DNA of 39,437 bases from CAYJBH01 sp964368815 (lineage in GTDB: Bacteria > Bacillota > Clostridia > Oscillospirales > Ruminococcaceae). Made by a program: the position numbers and the translations under genes. The notes under the pieces are model-generated. The model saw only the letters and a list, made by a program, of their open reading frames with translations. It was not told where the DNA came from and searched no databases. The stretch spans positions 1 to 39,437 of the forward strand of contig CAYJDA010000023.1 in the NCBI GenBank assembly GCA_964368815.1, read 5' to 3'. Shown in pieces: positions 1 through 6,670 of the stretch (position 1 is the stretch's first letter; each line of letters opens with the position of its first letter).

Positions 1-1
1 T

Positions 2-589
2 AATAATATAGACACCTCAACGCTCACCCTTGTCGGACTTTCAAAAGGTGCGGAGCTTGCACTAATTCTGACAAACTACTATGAAGAAATAGATAATGTG
101 GTGCTGTTTGCGCCGGCTTCCTATGTTTTTCAGGGTGGCGACATGATGGCAAATACATCATCGTGGACTTATGATGGCGAGGAGTTACCCTACATAAAAT
201 TATTGCCTAACTTTTTTGGTGTAGCCAAGCTTTTTGCACCAATGGTAATAAATTACCCCGTAGCATACCGAGATTTTCAATATAATATGATACATGAAGA
301 TGATAATGCCGAGAAAGCGCTTATAGATGTATCAGCCTTTAACGGGAATATCCTTATCTTTGCCGGAGAGGACGACCAGGTTTGGCCGGCGGATATTATG
401 GGGCAGATGATAAAAGATGCCGCACCTGAACAAACTGAACTGATTATCTACCCTGACACAGGACATGCTTTTATGCCTATTGTTAATATGATGGGAATGG
501 CAAACGGCGGCACGATAGAAAACAATGTACAGGCGCAAATTGATAGCGATGCAAAACTGCTTTTATTTTTAGAACAAAATCATGGTTGA
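2..589 (+). CDS. Alpha/beta hydrolase, BAAT/acyl-CoA thioesterase C-terminal type (5' end missing)
   Basis: The reading frame is open from base 2, so the gene starts upstream of the window. The visible 195 residues carry a nucleophile elbow, GLSKGAE (about bases 47-67), a likely catalytic Asp in GEDDQVWPA and a likely catalytic His in DTGHAF, in the right order for an alpha/beta hydrolase triad. The serine-elbow context and the Trp-Pro after the acid region resemble the C-terminal hydrolase domain of acyl-CoA thioesterase/BAAT proteins (family knowledge). An ATG at 98 lies after the nucleophile motif, so it cannot be the real start. The protein is probably cytoplasmic. Substrate is unknown. 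The next gene is convergent. Confidence 0.75.
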   Translation, partial: NNIDTSTLTLVGLSKGAELALILTNYYEEIDNVVLFAPASYVFQGGDMMANTSSWTYDGEELPYIKLLPNFFGVAKLFAPMVINYPVAYRDFQYNMIHEDDNAEKALIDVSAFNGNILIFAGEDDQVWPADIMGQMIKDAAPEQTELIIYPDTGHAFMPIVNMMGMANGGTIENNVQAQIDSDAKLLLFLEQNHG

Positions 590-655
590 TTATAACCTGA
601 TAAAACAAAACTTGCCAAAATTGAAAAATATGGAGCTATTAGAAATGTATGTTTA

Positions 656-1180
656 TTAATCAATATTTTTAATAGCCCCATATTGGCCTTTCATGCTAAA
701 AAATAATTGAATAAGATTTTTATAATAAGGTATGAATGAGCCTTCATCAATCATGTTTAAAATATCGCTTTCAGTTGCCCACATAACATTTTGCACTTCT
801 TCATATTGCAATACTAATTCGTTGATATCAACATCTTTTTCTATTAAATAAATATCATCAAATCCAAATTTAAAGTTTATAGTTAGATGCGGCCTAACAT
901 TATGCAAATCAATTTTAAAGCCGATTTCTTCAAACAACTCTCTTTCGATAGCTTTTTGACTTGTGTCGCCTGAAACAGAACTCCCACCTACTGTTATATC
1001 CCACATGTTCGACCAACCGAGCTTAAACGGCTGCCTTTGTTGAATTAACATTTCACCTTTAGAATTAAAGATGCAGGCATGAACAATTAAATGATATGAA
1101 CCGGCTGCAAATTCATCTCCTCTTACCATGGTTTTATCTGTTTTAATTCTATCCCGCGTATATATGTCCCAAAGTTCCAA
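656..1180 (-). CDS. Nudix hydrolase (YfcD/isopentenyl-diphosphate isomerase-like subgroup)
   Basis: A Nudix box follows GGSSVSGDTS and ends in RELFEEIGF, with the REx2EExG catalytic and metal-binding core intact. The first Glu of the classical box is Asp here. The chosen start is TTG at 1180, giving MELWDIYTRD. A GGAGG lies 8 bases before this TTG, and proteins of this subgroup typically begin with ELWDIY. An upstream in-frame ATG at 1195 overlaps that ribosome binding site and is less likely. Enzymes of this subgroup hydrolyse nucleotide-sugar or other diphosphate-X compounds; the substrate cannot be told from sequence. About 174 residues, normal length. It lies 45 bases downstream of the TfoX-N gene on the same strand. 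Confidence 0.85.
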   Translation of the reverse strand: MELWDIYTRDRIKTDKTMVRGDEFAAGSYHLIVHACIFNSKGEMLIQQRQPFKLGWSNMWDITVGGSSVSGDTSQKAIERELFEEIGFKIDLHNVRPHLTINFKFGFDDIYLIEKDVDINELVLQYEEVQNVMWATESDILNMIDEGSFIPYYKNLIQLFFSMKGQYGAIKNID

Positions 1181-1225
1181 TGTAATTACCTCCATTCATC
1201 ACTTAAAGATATGGTTTAGCAGCTT

Positions 1226-1552
1226 TTACTGCTTTTTCTTGGATTTCTTCGGCTTTGGCAGGGGAGTTATGCGCTCAAGTAGTACAGCTACCTCTTTGCA
1301 AAGCTCGGCATTGTCTATATCCAAGATATAGTGTTCCTTTGCGCCGTTATAGGGTGAGTCTTTTTCGGCATCGTCTAATAGTTCGGTGGTTTCGGCTTTA
1401 ATTTTCACAAAAACCGTGTCGTTGCAAACAAGCAGTATCGGTTTATCGTTGAGGTATACCATATATTCGCCAAACATCTTACGGTAGCGAACATCGCCAA
1501 TTCCTCGTATCTGCTCACATACAAACTCAATAAACCCCTGTGATGTTGCCAT
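1226..1552 (-). CDS. TfoX/Sxy N-terminal domain protein
   Basis: The 108-residue product has the TfoX N-terminal pattern: KMFGEYMVYLNDKPILLVC near residues 25-43, followed by VFVKIK and a YNGAKEHYILD segment. The protein ends in a Lys/Pro-rich basic tail. Stand-alone TfoX-N proteins of this size are common in Firmicutes. The link to competence is known for gamma-proteobacterial Sxy and should not be assumed here. A ribosome binding site (AGGAG, 8 bases upstream) supports the ATG at 1552. It may be co-transcribed with the Nudix gene 45 bases downstream. Confidence 0.8.
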   Translation of the reverse strand: MATSQGFIEFVCEQIRGIGDVRYRKMFGEYMVYLNDKPILLVCNDTVFVKIKAETTELLDDAEKDSPYNGAKEHYILDIDNAELCKEVAVLLERITPLPKPKKSKKKQ

Positions 1553-1689
1553 TTAAATACTCCTATATGGAAAACTTGTTTTCATTGTGTTAGTTTATAG
1601 TTGGTGTTTTTACAATTATATCATAAAATGAAAAACTCAACAAGACAATAGATTAAGTCTATTTTTAAAAACCAAGCAAAACTATTATA

Positions 1690-1815
1690 AAGGCACAGCT
1701 CGCCATTAATAGTGAGCTGAGTAGGAGTAACCGCATCTCTGCTTGGAGGCTGTGTTAAACTTTCTCAATAATATTAAAGGAGGGCGGTTTGCCCTCCTTT
1801 AATATTAAACTCTTT
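1690..1815 (+). other. Structured intergenic stretch, possible small RNA
   Basis: This stretch lies in the 277-base gap between the TfoX-N and PepSY genes, which are both on the minus strand. On the plus strand it contains a stem-loop (1696-1703 with 1712-1719), an alternative longer-range pairing (1694-1699 with 1749-1754) and then the strong hairpin at 1769-1807 followed by a T-rich tract. No plus-strand gene lies upstream to need that terminator. I do not recognise a known riboswitch or sRNA family, and no convincing plus-strand promoter is visible. An untranslated RNA is therefore only a possibility. Confidence 0.3.
1769..1807 (+). terminator. Strong Rho-independent terminator, probably bidirectional
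   Basis: A perfect 17-bp inverted repeat (1769-1785 with 1791-1807) with a 5-base loop and a GC-rich inner stem is followed on the plus strand by ACTCTTTTTT. Its minus-strand side lies 23 bases past the PepSY stop codon, so it probably also ends that transcript. Confidence 0.8.
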
Positions 1816-1829
1816 TTTATATTTGCCGA

Positions 1830-2738
1830 TTAATCCACCTCATACTCCCAAACAGCACCGTCGGTAGCACTAATAGTGTATTCATACTCTATTCTTCCGA
1901 TTTCCCATTCTACCTCATATTCGGCATATCCATCGTCGAAGTCGAACTCACATTTAATGTATCCGGCATCGCTTTCAGCCACGCCGGCATGGGCAAGCGC
2001 TATGGCTATTGCCTCGGATTGGTCGATATAATTTTCGGTTGTAGTGTTTGCTGTAGCTGGGGTGGAGGGCTTTGCCTCATAGCTTTCCATGTCGTAATCG
2101 AAGCCAATAATATCGCCACTAACGGCATTTATCTCGTAGTCGTATTCTTTTGTGCCGTCCCAAAACTCGACTTCATATTCCGCTATGCCATCGTCATAAT
2201 CAAGGTTGCAGTGCAGGTGAGAAGTGTCAGCTTCAGCCACGCCGGCATGGGCAAGCGCTATGGCTATTGCCTCGGATTGGTCGATATAATTTTCGGTTGT
2301 AGTGTTTGCTGTAGCTGGGGTGGAGGGCTTTGCCTCATAGCTTTCCATGTCGTAATCGAAGCCAATAATATCGCCACTAACGGCATTTATCTCGTAGTCG
2401 TATTCTTTTGTGCCGTCCCAAAACTCGACTTCATATTCCGCTATGCCATCGTCATAATCAAGGTTGCAGTGCAGGTGAGAAGTGTCAGCTTCAGCCACGC
2501 CGGCATGGGTAAGTGCTATGGCTATTGCCTCGGATTGGTCGATATAATTTTCGGTTACACTTTCCGCACCTTGATTGGATAAATCGGTTGCTGGTTCAGT
2601 TTGCGCTGCAATAGAGGGCTCGGGTTGAAACATATTTACAGGTCCTGCAAATGCCATAACACCAACTGCCAGTATTGCCACAAGAAGAACAGAACAAGAG
2701 ATAATGGCGATAGTTTTTAATGTGATTTTCGATTTCAT
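1830..2738 (-). CDS. Membrane-anchored triple PepSY-domain protein
   Basis: The 302-residue product has an N-terminal hydrophobic helix (about residues 8-31) with no lipobox Cys, then a short Gln/Pro/Ser linker. Three PepSY-like repeats follow, each starting ENYIDQSEAIAIAL and continuing through a DDGIAEYEVEF block. Repeats one and two are 86 residues and nearly identical. The third is diverged and ends the protein. PepSY domains are thought to bind or inhibit peptidases, or to sense at the cell surface, and are often encoded beside two-component systems, as here. It should sit outside the membrane, anchored by its N-terminus. A GAGGAGG lies 9 bases before the ATG. Its promoter carries the direct repeat shared with the nearby response-regulator gene, so it is probably a target of that regulator. 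Confidence 0.85.
   Translation of the reverse strand: MKSKITLKTIAIISCSVLLVAILAVGVMAFAGPVNMFQPEPSIAAQTEPATDLSNQGAESVTENYIDQSEAIAIALTHAGVAEADTSHLHCNLDYDDGIAEYEVEFWDGTKEYDYEINAVSGDIIGFDYDMESYEAKPSTPATANTTTENYIDQSEAIAIALAHAGVAEADTSHLHCNLDYDDGIAEYEVEFWDGTKEYDYEINAVSGDIIGFDYDMESYEAKPSTPATANTTTENYIDQSEAIAIALAHAGVAESDAGYIKCEFDFDDGYAEYEVEWEIGRIEYEYTISATDGAVWEYEVD
1981..2496 (-). repeat. Perfect 258-bp tandem duplication inside the PepSY gene
   Basis: Bases 1981-2238 and 2239-2496 read as identical by eye, which is exactly 86 codons. The similarity continues briefly past 2496 and then diverges (GGGCAAGCGC becomes GGGTAAGTGC). Identity at silent positions implies a very recent in-frame duplication, so repeat number may vary between strains. 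Confidence 0.9.
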
Positions 2739-2778
2739 AATAAATACCTCCTCGTATTTTGGTTTCTTTGATGTCTTA

Positions 2779-2811
2779 ATTCTACATTCTTAAAATTAAA
2801 ATAACATTAAA
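2779..2811 (-). promoter_or_regulatory. Promoter with response-regulator direct repeat, upstream of PepSY gene
   Basis: Read on the minus strand: TTTAAT-N5-TTTAAT (2811-2795), 10 bases, then a -10 box TAGAAT (2784-2779). There is no good -35 hexamer; the direct repeat takes its place. Identical geometry occurs at 3151-3183 and 5255-5287. The layout resembles the box of CiaR-type OmpR-family regulators (known family precedent). Binding by the regulator encoded at 4549-5223 is inferred. Confidence 0.75.
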
Positions 2812-2829
2812 GCTGTGGATTTTTCTTAA

Positions 2830-3075
2830 TTAATTTTGCTGCTCAGTAATTGTAGGTAGTGTTTGTTCTAATTCTGTTGATGTGTCGTTGCTTTTATTCG
2901 CTATCTGCGCTTTGTTATTGCCCATAAAACCTTTAACAAATGTCCATATTGCCGCTATTGGCAGTGCTATGGCAAGAATTAAGAAAATTTCTTCTTCATC
3001 GGCTAAAACAAAACCTCCCACGCTCATTATCGCTAAAAATATGCCGAGAAGCATGAATTTTATATCGTTTGTCAT
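2830..3075 (-). CDS. Small two-helix membrane protein
   Basis: The 81-residue protein has two hydrophobic segments (about residues 7-25 and 31-50) separated by the acidic DEEE turn, then a polar Asn/Thr/Gln-rich tail. I recognise no family. AAGGAG lies 9 bases before the ATG. The gene has its own promoter carrying the shared TTTAAT direct repeat, and it sits between the PepSY gene and the kinase gene. It is therefore probably controlled by the same response regulator and may be an accessory membrane component or a modulator of the kinase (inference). Confidence 0.7.
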   Translation of the reverse strand: MTNDIKFMLLGIFLAIMSVGGFVLADEEEIFLILAIALPIAAIWTFVKGFMGNNKAQIANKSNDTSTELEQTLPTITEQQN

Positions 3076-3121
3076 TTTTAATTTCTCCTTTACTTAGTAT
3101 GGTTTTTTATGTTACTAAAAA

Positions 3122-3162
3122 CCACTGTATAACTTAGCTTCAATAACTAAACTATACAGTGG
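3122..3162 (-). terminator. Terminator after the kinase gene that overlaps the next promoter
   Basis: On the minus strand a long stem pairs CCACTGTATA with TATACAGTGG, with partial pairing continuing inward, and is followed by TTTTTAG. It lies downstream of the kinase stop codon. The left arm contains the -10 box (3156-3151) of the promoter for the 81-residue protein. Transcripts starting there lack the left arm and should escape termination, while read-through RNA from the kinase gene should be stopped. Confidence 0.6.
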
Positions 3163-3183
3163 GAAAATTAAAGTAACATTAAA
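3151..3183 (-). promoter_or_regulatory. Promoter with response-regulator direct repeat, upstream of small membrane protein gene
   Basis: Read on the minus strand: TTTAAT-N5-TTTAAT (3183-3167), 10 bases, then -10 box TATAGT (3156-3151). The repeat and its flanks closely match the copy upstream of the PepSY gene, including the N5 GTTAC/GTTAT and the leading C. Confidence 0.75.
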
Positions 3184-3193
3184 GCTATAAAAC

Positions 3194-4552
3194 TTATTTT
3201 GGAAATTTTACAGTAAATATGCTGCCCTTGCTTAGCTCGCTTTCAAGCTCGATTTTTGCATGATGGAGCTTTGCAATCTGCGCCACCATAGATAGCCCTA
3301 ACCCCATGTTTCCATGTTGGCTTGCCGTTCGCGAGCTGTCTACCTGATAAAATCTATTCCAAACTTTATCTTGATGTTCTTTTGCTATACCTATGCCGTC
3401 ATCTTTTACCGAAAGTACAATTTCCGTAGCTGTTTCAGAAAGTATGACATGGACATTGTTATTAGTGTTTTCTTTTTTGTAGCAAAATGAGTTGTTTATT
3501 AAGTTGGTGAGTAGTCTGCTAATCATATCATGGTCGAACATTCCGTTTATATTCGGTGCAATATCATAGCTTAGTTTAATGTCCTGAGTGGCAATTAGTT
3601 CCTGCTCCTCACAAATTTCTCGAACAAGATCACTGAGATTCATCTGACGAATTTCTACTTTTTGAGCGCCCCTGTCAAGGCGTATCATACTTAATAAATC
3701 GGATATAAGGGTTGACATCTTTAACGCTTGCCTTTGAACCGTTTCAAGCGCATCCTCTTTATCCTCCGGCGTAATGTTTTCACCAATCGCATACTCACAT
3801 TGTGCTAAAATAACGGCGGTTGGTGTTCTTAGTTCATGAGAAACGTCGGAGGTGAATTGTTTCTCCGCCTCAAAAGAACGTTCTAAACGCTCAAACATTT
3901 TATCAAATGTATCCGAGAGATTGCACATCTCGGGACTTGCGTTTTGTAAGCCTATGCGCAAAGAAAGGTTTTCGCTTTCTCTTATTTCCTCAGCTGTTTT
4001 TACAATTTTGTCTATTGGTCGAAAAGTTCATTTGGCAATAAAGTAGCATCCAGCCGCACCCAAAATCACAAAAAACGGTAAAGAGAGTAGCGCTGTTTGT
4101 AAAATGCTGCTTGTAGCACTTGCAACTTCGTCTACCGCTATAATTCCACGCATCCAAACAAGAGAACGTGAATCCTCAACCGGCGATAATCTATCGTAGA
4201 TATAATATAGCGTTCCATCAACTGCAAACTCGGTTGTTTCTTTGTCGCGAAATGGCTGTTCAAAGATGCCGTCTTCCGGAAAATCACCCGCAATATGCTC
4301 TCCCTCCTGTGAATATAAAAGCGTATAGACGCCTTTTTTAAAAAAATCCACATCGTCGGTATCAAGTTTGCCATCATCAAACTCAAGCTCGTTGGAATTA
4401 TCATCAACCACCTGCGTTAACTGATCGATGCTGTTTGCCGAAACAATGTCATCACTAAGCGTGAACATCAGCCCAATTAAAATACTTGCCATGAGTAGCA
4501 AGAGAAATGTTGTGAAAAGGGTGAGCCTTATTTTTGCTGATACTTTTTTCAT
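3194..4552 (-). pseudogene. Sensor histidine kinase interrupted by one in-frame TGA
   Basis: The frame is continuous over about 452 codons except for a TGA at 4030-4028. Upstream of it lie a membrane helix (about residues 9-30), an extracellular sensor region and a second helix ending GAAGCYFIAK. Directly after the stop, still in frame, the sequence reads TFRPIDKIVKTAEEI, the normal post-membrane linker. It continues to the phospho-acceptor H-box (SDVSHELRTPTAV), the N-box (LTNLINNSFCY), the G1 box (KDDGIGIAKEH) and GLGLSMVAQIAKLH. All catalytic motifs are intact. CGA (Arg) to TGA is the simplest explanation. The downstream part could only start at weak codons such as TTG at 3961, with no good ribosome binding site. 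It may be a recent loss of function, a sequencing error, or read-through. Its first codon overlaps the stop of the response-regulator gene by 4 bases. Confidence 0.85.
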
Positions 4553-5223
4553 AAACCCTCACGAAGCGCATAGCCGCTTCCTCTAACTGTGTGAATCAAT
4601 TTTGTATCAAAATCACTGTCGATTTTTTTTCTTAGGTATCTAATGTATACGTCAACAACATTTGTGCCACCCTCATAATCAAAGTTCCAAATGTGGTTTT
4701 CGATTTTTTCTCTTGATAGTACGATTCCTACATTATATAGCATATATTTAAGAATTGCATATTCCTTAGCCGATAAATTTATAATTTTATCTCCACGTTT
4801 TACAAGGTGAGAGTTTATGTCGAGCGACAAGTCCCCAACAGATAGTAAATTTGTGGAATTCCCCGATTTTAACCTTGTCATAACGCGAATGCGAGCCATA
4901 AGTTCCTCGAATGAGAATGGCTTTACAAGGTAGTCGTTTGCGCCTAAATCAAGTCCTTTTACTCTGTCTGAAACAGCATCTCTTGCGGTTAGAAAAATAA
5001 CGGGAGTTTCTATACATTTAGAGCGCATCGTTTTAAGTACCGAAAAACCATCCTGCTTTGGCATCATAATGTCAAGTATCGCAACATCGTAATCAGTGTA
5101 GCTAATATAATCAAGTGCCGTTTCGCCGTCAAAACAACTATCGACGGCATAACCCTCAAGCACCAATTTTTTTGTTATAATTTTATTCATGTCTCGCTCA
5201 TCTTCTGCAAGTAAAATTCGCAT
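4549..5223 (-). CDS. OmpR/PhoB-family response regulator
   Basis: The receiver domain (about residues 1-112) has the acidic pocket EDE, the phospho-acceptor Asp in AILDIMMPKQDG, Thr in FLTARD and Lys in LVKPFSFEEL. The C-terminal winged helix (about 128-222) ends with the typical VDVYIRYLRKKI and TVRGSGYAL segments. ATG at 5223 is chosen because GGAGG lies 7 bases before it; an upstream TTG at 5229 is unlikely. It overlaps the kinase gene by ATGA, so the two are translationally coupled. Its promoter carries the same direct repeat as the PepSY and small-membrane-protein promoters, which suggests positive autoregulation. Confidence 0.93.
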   Translation of the reverse strand: MRILLAEDERDMNKIITKKLVLEGYAVDSCFDGETALDYISYTDYDVAILDIMMPKQDGFSVLKTMRSKCIETPVIFLTARDAVSDRVKGLDLGANDYLVKPFSFEELMARIRVMTRLKSGNSTNLLSVGDLSLDINSHLVKRGDKIINLSAKEYAILKYMLYNVGIVLSREKIENHIWNFDYEGGTNVVDVYIRYLRKKIDSDFDTKLIHTVRGSGYALREGL

Positions 5224-5254
5224 AAGCAATCCTCCGTAGAAGGGTTTTGTTTGT

Positions 5255-5287
5255 ATTATAGCATAGATTTATTAAAATTTGATTAAA
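5255..5287 (-). promoter_or_regulatory. Autoregulated promoter of the response-regulator gene
   Basis: Read on the minus strand: TTTAAT-N5-TTTAAT (5287-5271), 10 bases, then a perfect -10 box TATAAT (5260-5255). Spacing is identical to the other two copies; only the N5 differs (CAAAT). Confidence 0.75.
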
Positions 5288-5312
5288 ACAGTGATAATAT
5301 TAACTAAAAAAG

Positions 5313-5518
5313 GCTTGCACATATTGTACAAGCTCAGAGTGTCAAAAAACCTTGCAAGACTCTTATAAAAGTGAAATTTGGCGACATGTGCGGCAAATTT
5401 CACATCAACAAATGGCTTCGCAAAGCCATTTGTGGGGGAGGGTACCGGGAGGGGATGCATCCCCTCTCGGGGCTGTCGAACTTTTTCGACAGCCTGGGCT
5501 TGCACATATTGTACAAGC
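5313..5518. repeat. Cluster of nested hairpins, MITE-like element
   Basis: The element is bounded by two copies of a 21-base near-palindrome (5313-5333 and 5498-5518), each with an outward T tract, so each end looks like an outward-facing terminator. Inside are four perfect or near-perfect hairpins: 5371-5379 with 5395-5403, 5408-5418 with 5423-5433, the palindrome 5449-5466, and 5471-5480 with 5485-5494. Bases 5457-5495 recur as an exact 39-bp inverted copy at 35233-35271. No real coding region is present. The left end probably terminates the His-rich-protein operon. A non-autonomous mobile repeat is the best description; it matches no named family I know. Confidence 0.65.
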
Positions 5519-5560
5519 TTTTTTTGTTTAAATGGTTATAAACGCATGCTTTTAAAATAA

Positions 5561-6100
5561 CTATATTAGTGCAACACTGCCTTTATCCATGTCGGCAATA
5601 TCAAACAAAAAATCCTCTTTGTTGGCAGATTCTTCCATCGTTGCCATGAAATTTTTATATACATTTGAGTTTAGGTATTCATCATAGCTATAGTTTGAAA
5701 CAGGGATATCATAATCAATCGACAAAAGTCCTTTATTTTCTAAAGAGGTTAGGATTTCGGCTCGATTTTTAACATCCTGAACATCATCTTCAAGGCTCAT
5801 AATATAGACGGCTGAGAGTGCTGTTGACACAAAATGGGAGGATTTACTGCTTTTCATTACAAAACGAACAATCGGTATGCAGCCGGATTCTTTAATTGCC
5901 GATAAAACCTGTTGCTCTTCTTTGGTAAGCTCGGCGGTTTGTGTGTCGCTATGATGGTGGTTGCCACAGCAACCGCTGTGTGCATGATGAGCATGGTGTT
6001 CTTCGGAATGGTGGTGTTTGTGCTTGCCACAGCATTTGTGTTCCGTCTTATGGCCGCCACAGCTGCTGTGGTTTTTAAGATCTGCAAATTTGTCTGTCAT
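5561..6100 (-). CDS. His/Cys-rich protein of unknown family (paralogue 1)
   Basis: The 179-residue protein begins with a striking metal-binding-type segment. Residues 11-50 contain 15 His and 5 Cys, including CC pairs and an HHH run. A globular domain of about 120 residues follows (TKEEQQVLSAIKESGCIPIV onward), predicted alpha/beta by eye, and is shared with the gene immediately upstream. No signal peptide is visible, so it is probably cytoplasmic. ATG at 6100 fits the AGGAG 8 bases upstream; a GTG at 6109 overlaps it. It is the last gene of the three-gene operon behind the GTTAG-N6-CTAAC operator. A role in binding or delivering metal is inferred from composition only. Confidence 0.75.
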   Translation of the reverse strand: MTDKFADLKNHSSCGGHKTEHKCCGKHKHHHSEEHHAHHAHSGCCGNHHHSDTQTAELTKEEQQVLSAIKESGCIPIVRFVMKSSKSSHFVSTALSAVYIMSLEDDVQDVKNRAEILTSLENKGLLSIDYDIPVSNYSYDEYLNSNVYKNFMATMEESANKEDFLFDIADMDKGSVALI

Positions 6101-6119
6101 TTTTTTCACTCCTAAATCC

Positions 6120-6653
6120 TTAATAATCGAATAATTCCGTACAAGCTGCTGTGGGTGCCATGCTTCCTTTTTCTATGGTGGCGGTATCTCCCATAAAAGC
6201 GGCCTGATTTGATGATATCTCGTTAATCATGCTTTTGTAAAATGCAAAAATATCGCTATTAAAATATTCAGTATAATCACAGTTTTGCAACTCAACATTA
6301 AAATCAAGGGTTATAAAACCTTCGCTCTCTAACTTATCAAGCATAGTTCCCGTTAACTGAATTTTTTCGAAAGAATCGGTTATATCTTCGATATATGCCG
6401 GCGAAAGTGACACTTTTTTAAATGTTGGATTTTCACTGCTAAGCATAACAAACTGAACCATAGGTAAAAACTGATGCGCCACAAGGTAGGATAAAAACTC
6501 TATTTCGTTTTTGTTAAGGCTATCAATCGAAAGCTCGCAGTCCGGCTCTTTTGGCGTGAATACCTCGGTACGACGCACTGTGCACGCTGTTGGCGAATTG
6601 GCTTTCATCGGGCAGGCACACTTTTCACAGCCGCCACCGCATTTTTCATTCAT
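6120..6653 (-). CDS. Cys-rich protein of unknown family (paralogue 2)
   Basis: The 177-residue protein starts with CGGGCEKCAC (Cys at residues 5, 9, 12, 14, plus 24), a cluster that could hold a metal or Fe-S centre. It continues with the same domain as its neighbour: FLPMVQFVMLSS aligns with CIPIVRFVMKSS, LDKLESEGFITLDF with LTSLENKGLLSIDY, and CDYTEYFNSDIF with YSYDEYLNSNVY. Paralogue 1 replaces the Cys cluster with a His-rich one, so the metal-binding end has changed while the domain was kept. The stop codon is 19 bases before the next gene and the start is 17 bases after the methyltransferase stop, consistent with one operon. Function is unknown. Confidence 0.75.
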   Translation of the reverse strand: MNEKCGGGCEKCACPMKANSPTACTVRRTEVFTPKEPDCELSIDSLNKNEIEFLSYLVAHQFLPMVQFVMLSSENPTFKKVSLSPAYIEDITDSFEKIQLTGTMLDKLESEGFITLDFNVELQNCDYTEYFNSDIFAFYKSMINEISSNQAAFMGDTATIEKGSMAPTAACTELFDY

Positions 6654-6670
6654 AGCTACATATATTCCTT

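Noticed and set aside
1690..1756. T-box or known riboswitch
   Set aside because: There is a GAGTAGGAGTAACC stretch reminiscent of such leaders, but no complete consensus core, no specifier loop, and no plus-strand gene downstream to control.
1989..2582. Long plus-strand open frame of 197 codons opposite the PepSY gene
   Set aside because: It is the antisense shadow of the duplicated PepSY coding region; it repeats only because the DNA is duplicated, and it has no ribosome binding site.
4028..4030. TGA read as tryptophan or selenocysteine
   Set aside because: TGG encodes Trp throughout the window, TGA ends several genes normally, the site is a linker position normally occupied by a basic residue, and no selenocysteine insertion hairpin is evident.
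5378..5560. Small ORFs across the hairpin element at 5.3-5.5 kb
   Set aside because: They run through the palindromes, have repetitive low-complexity translations, and lack ribosome binding sites.
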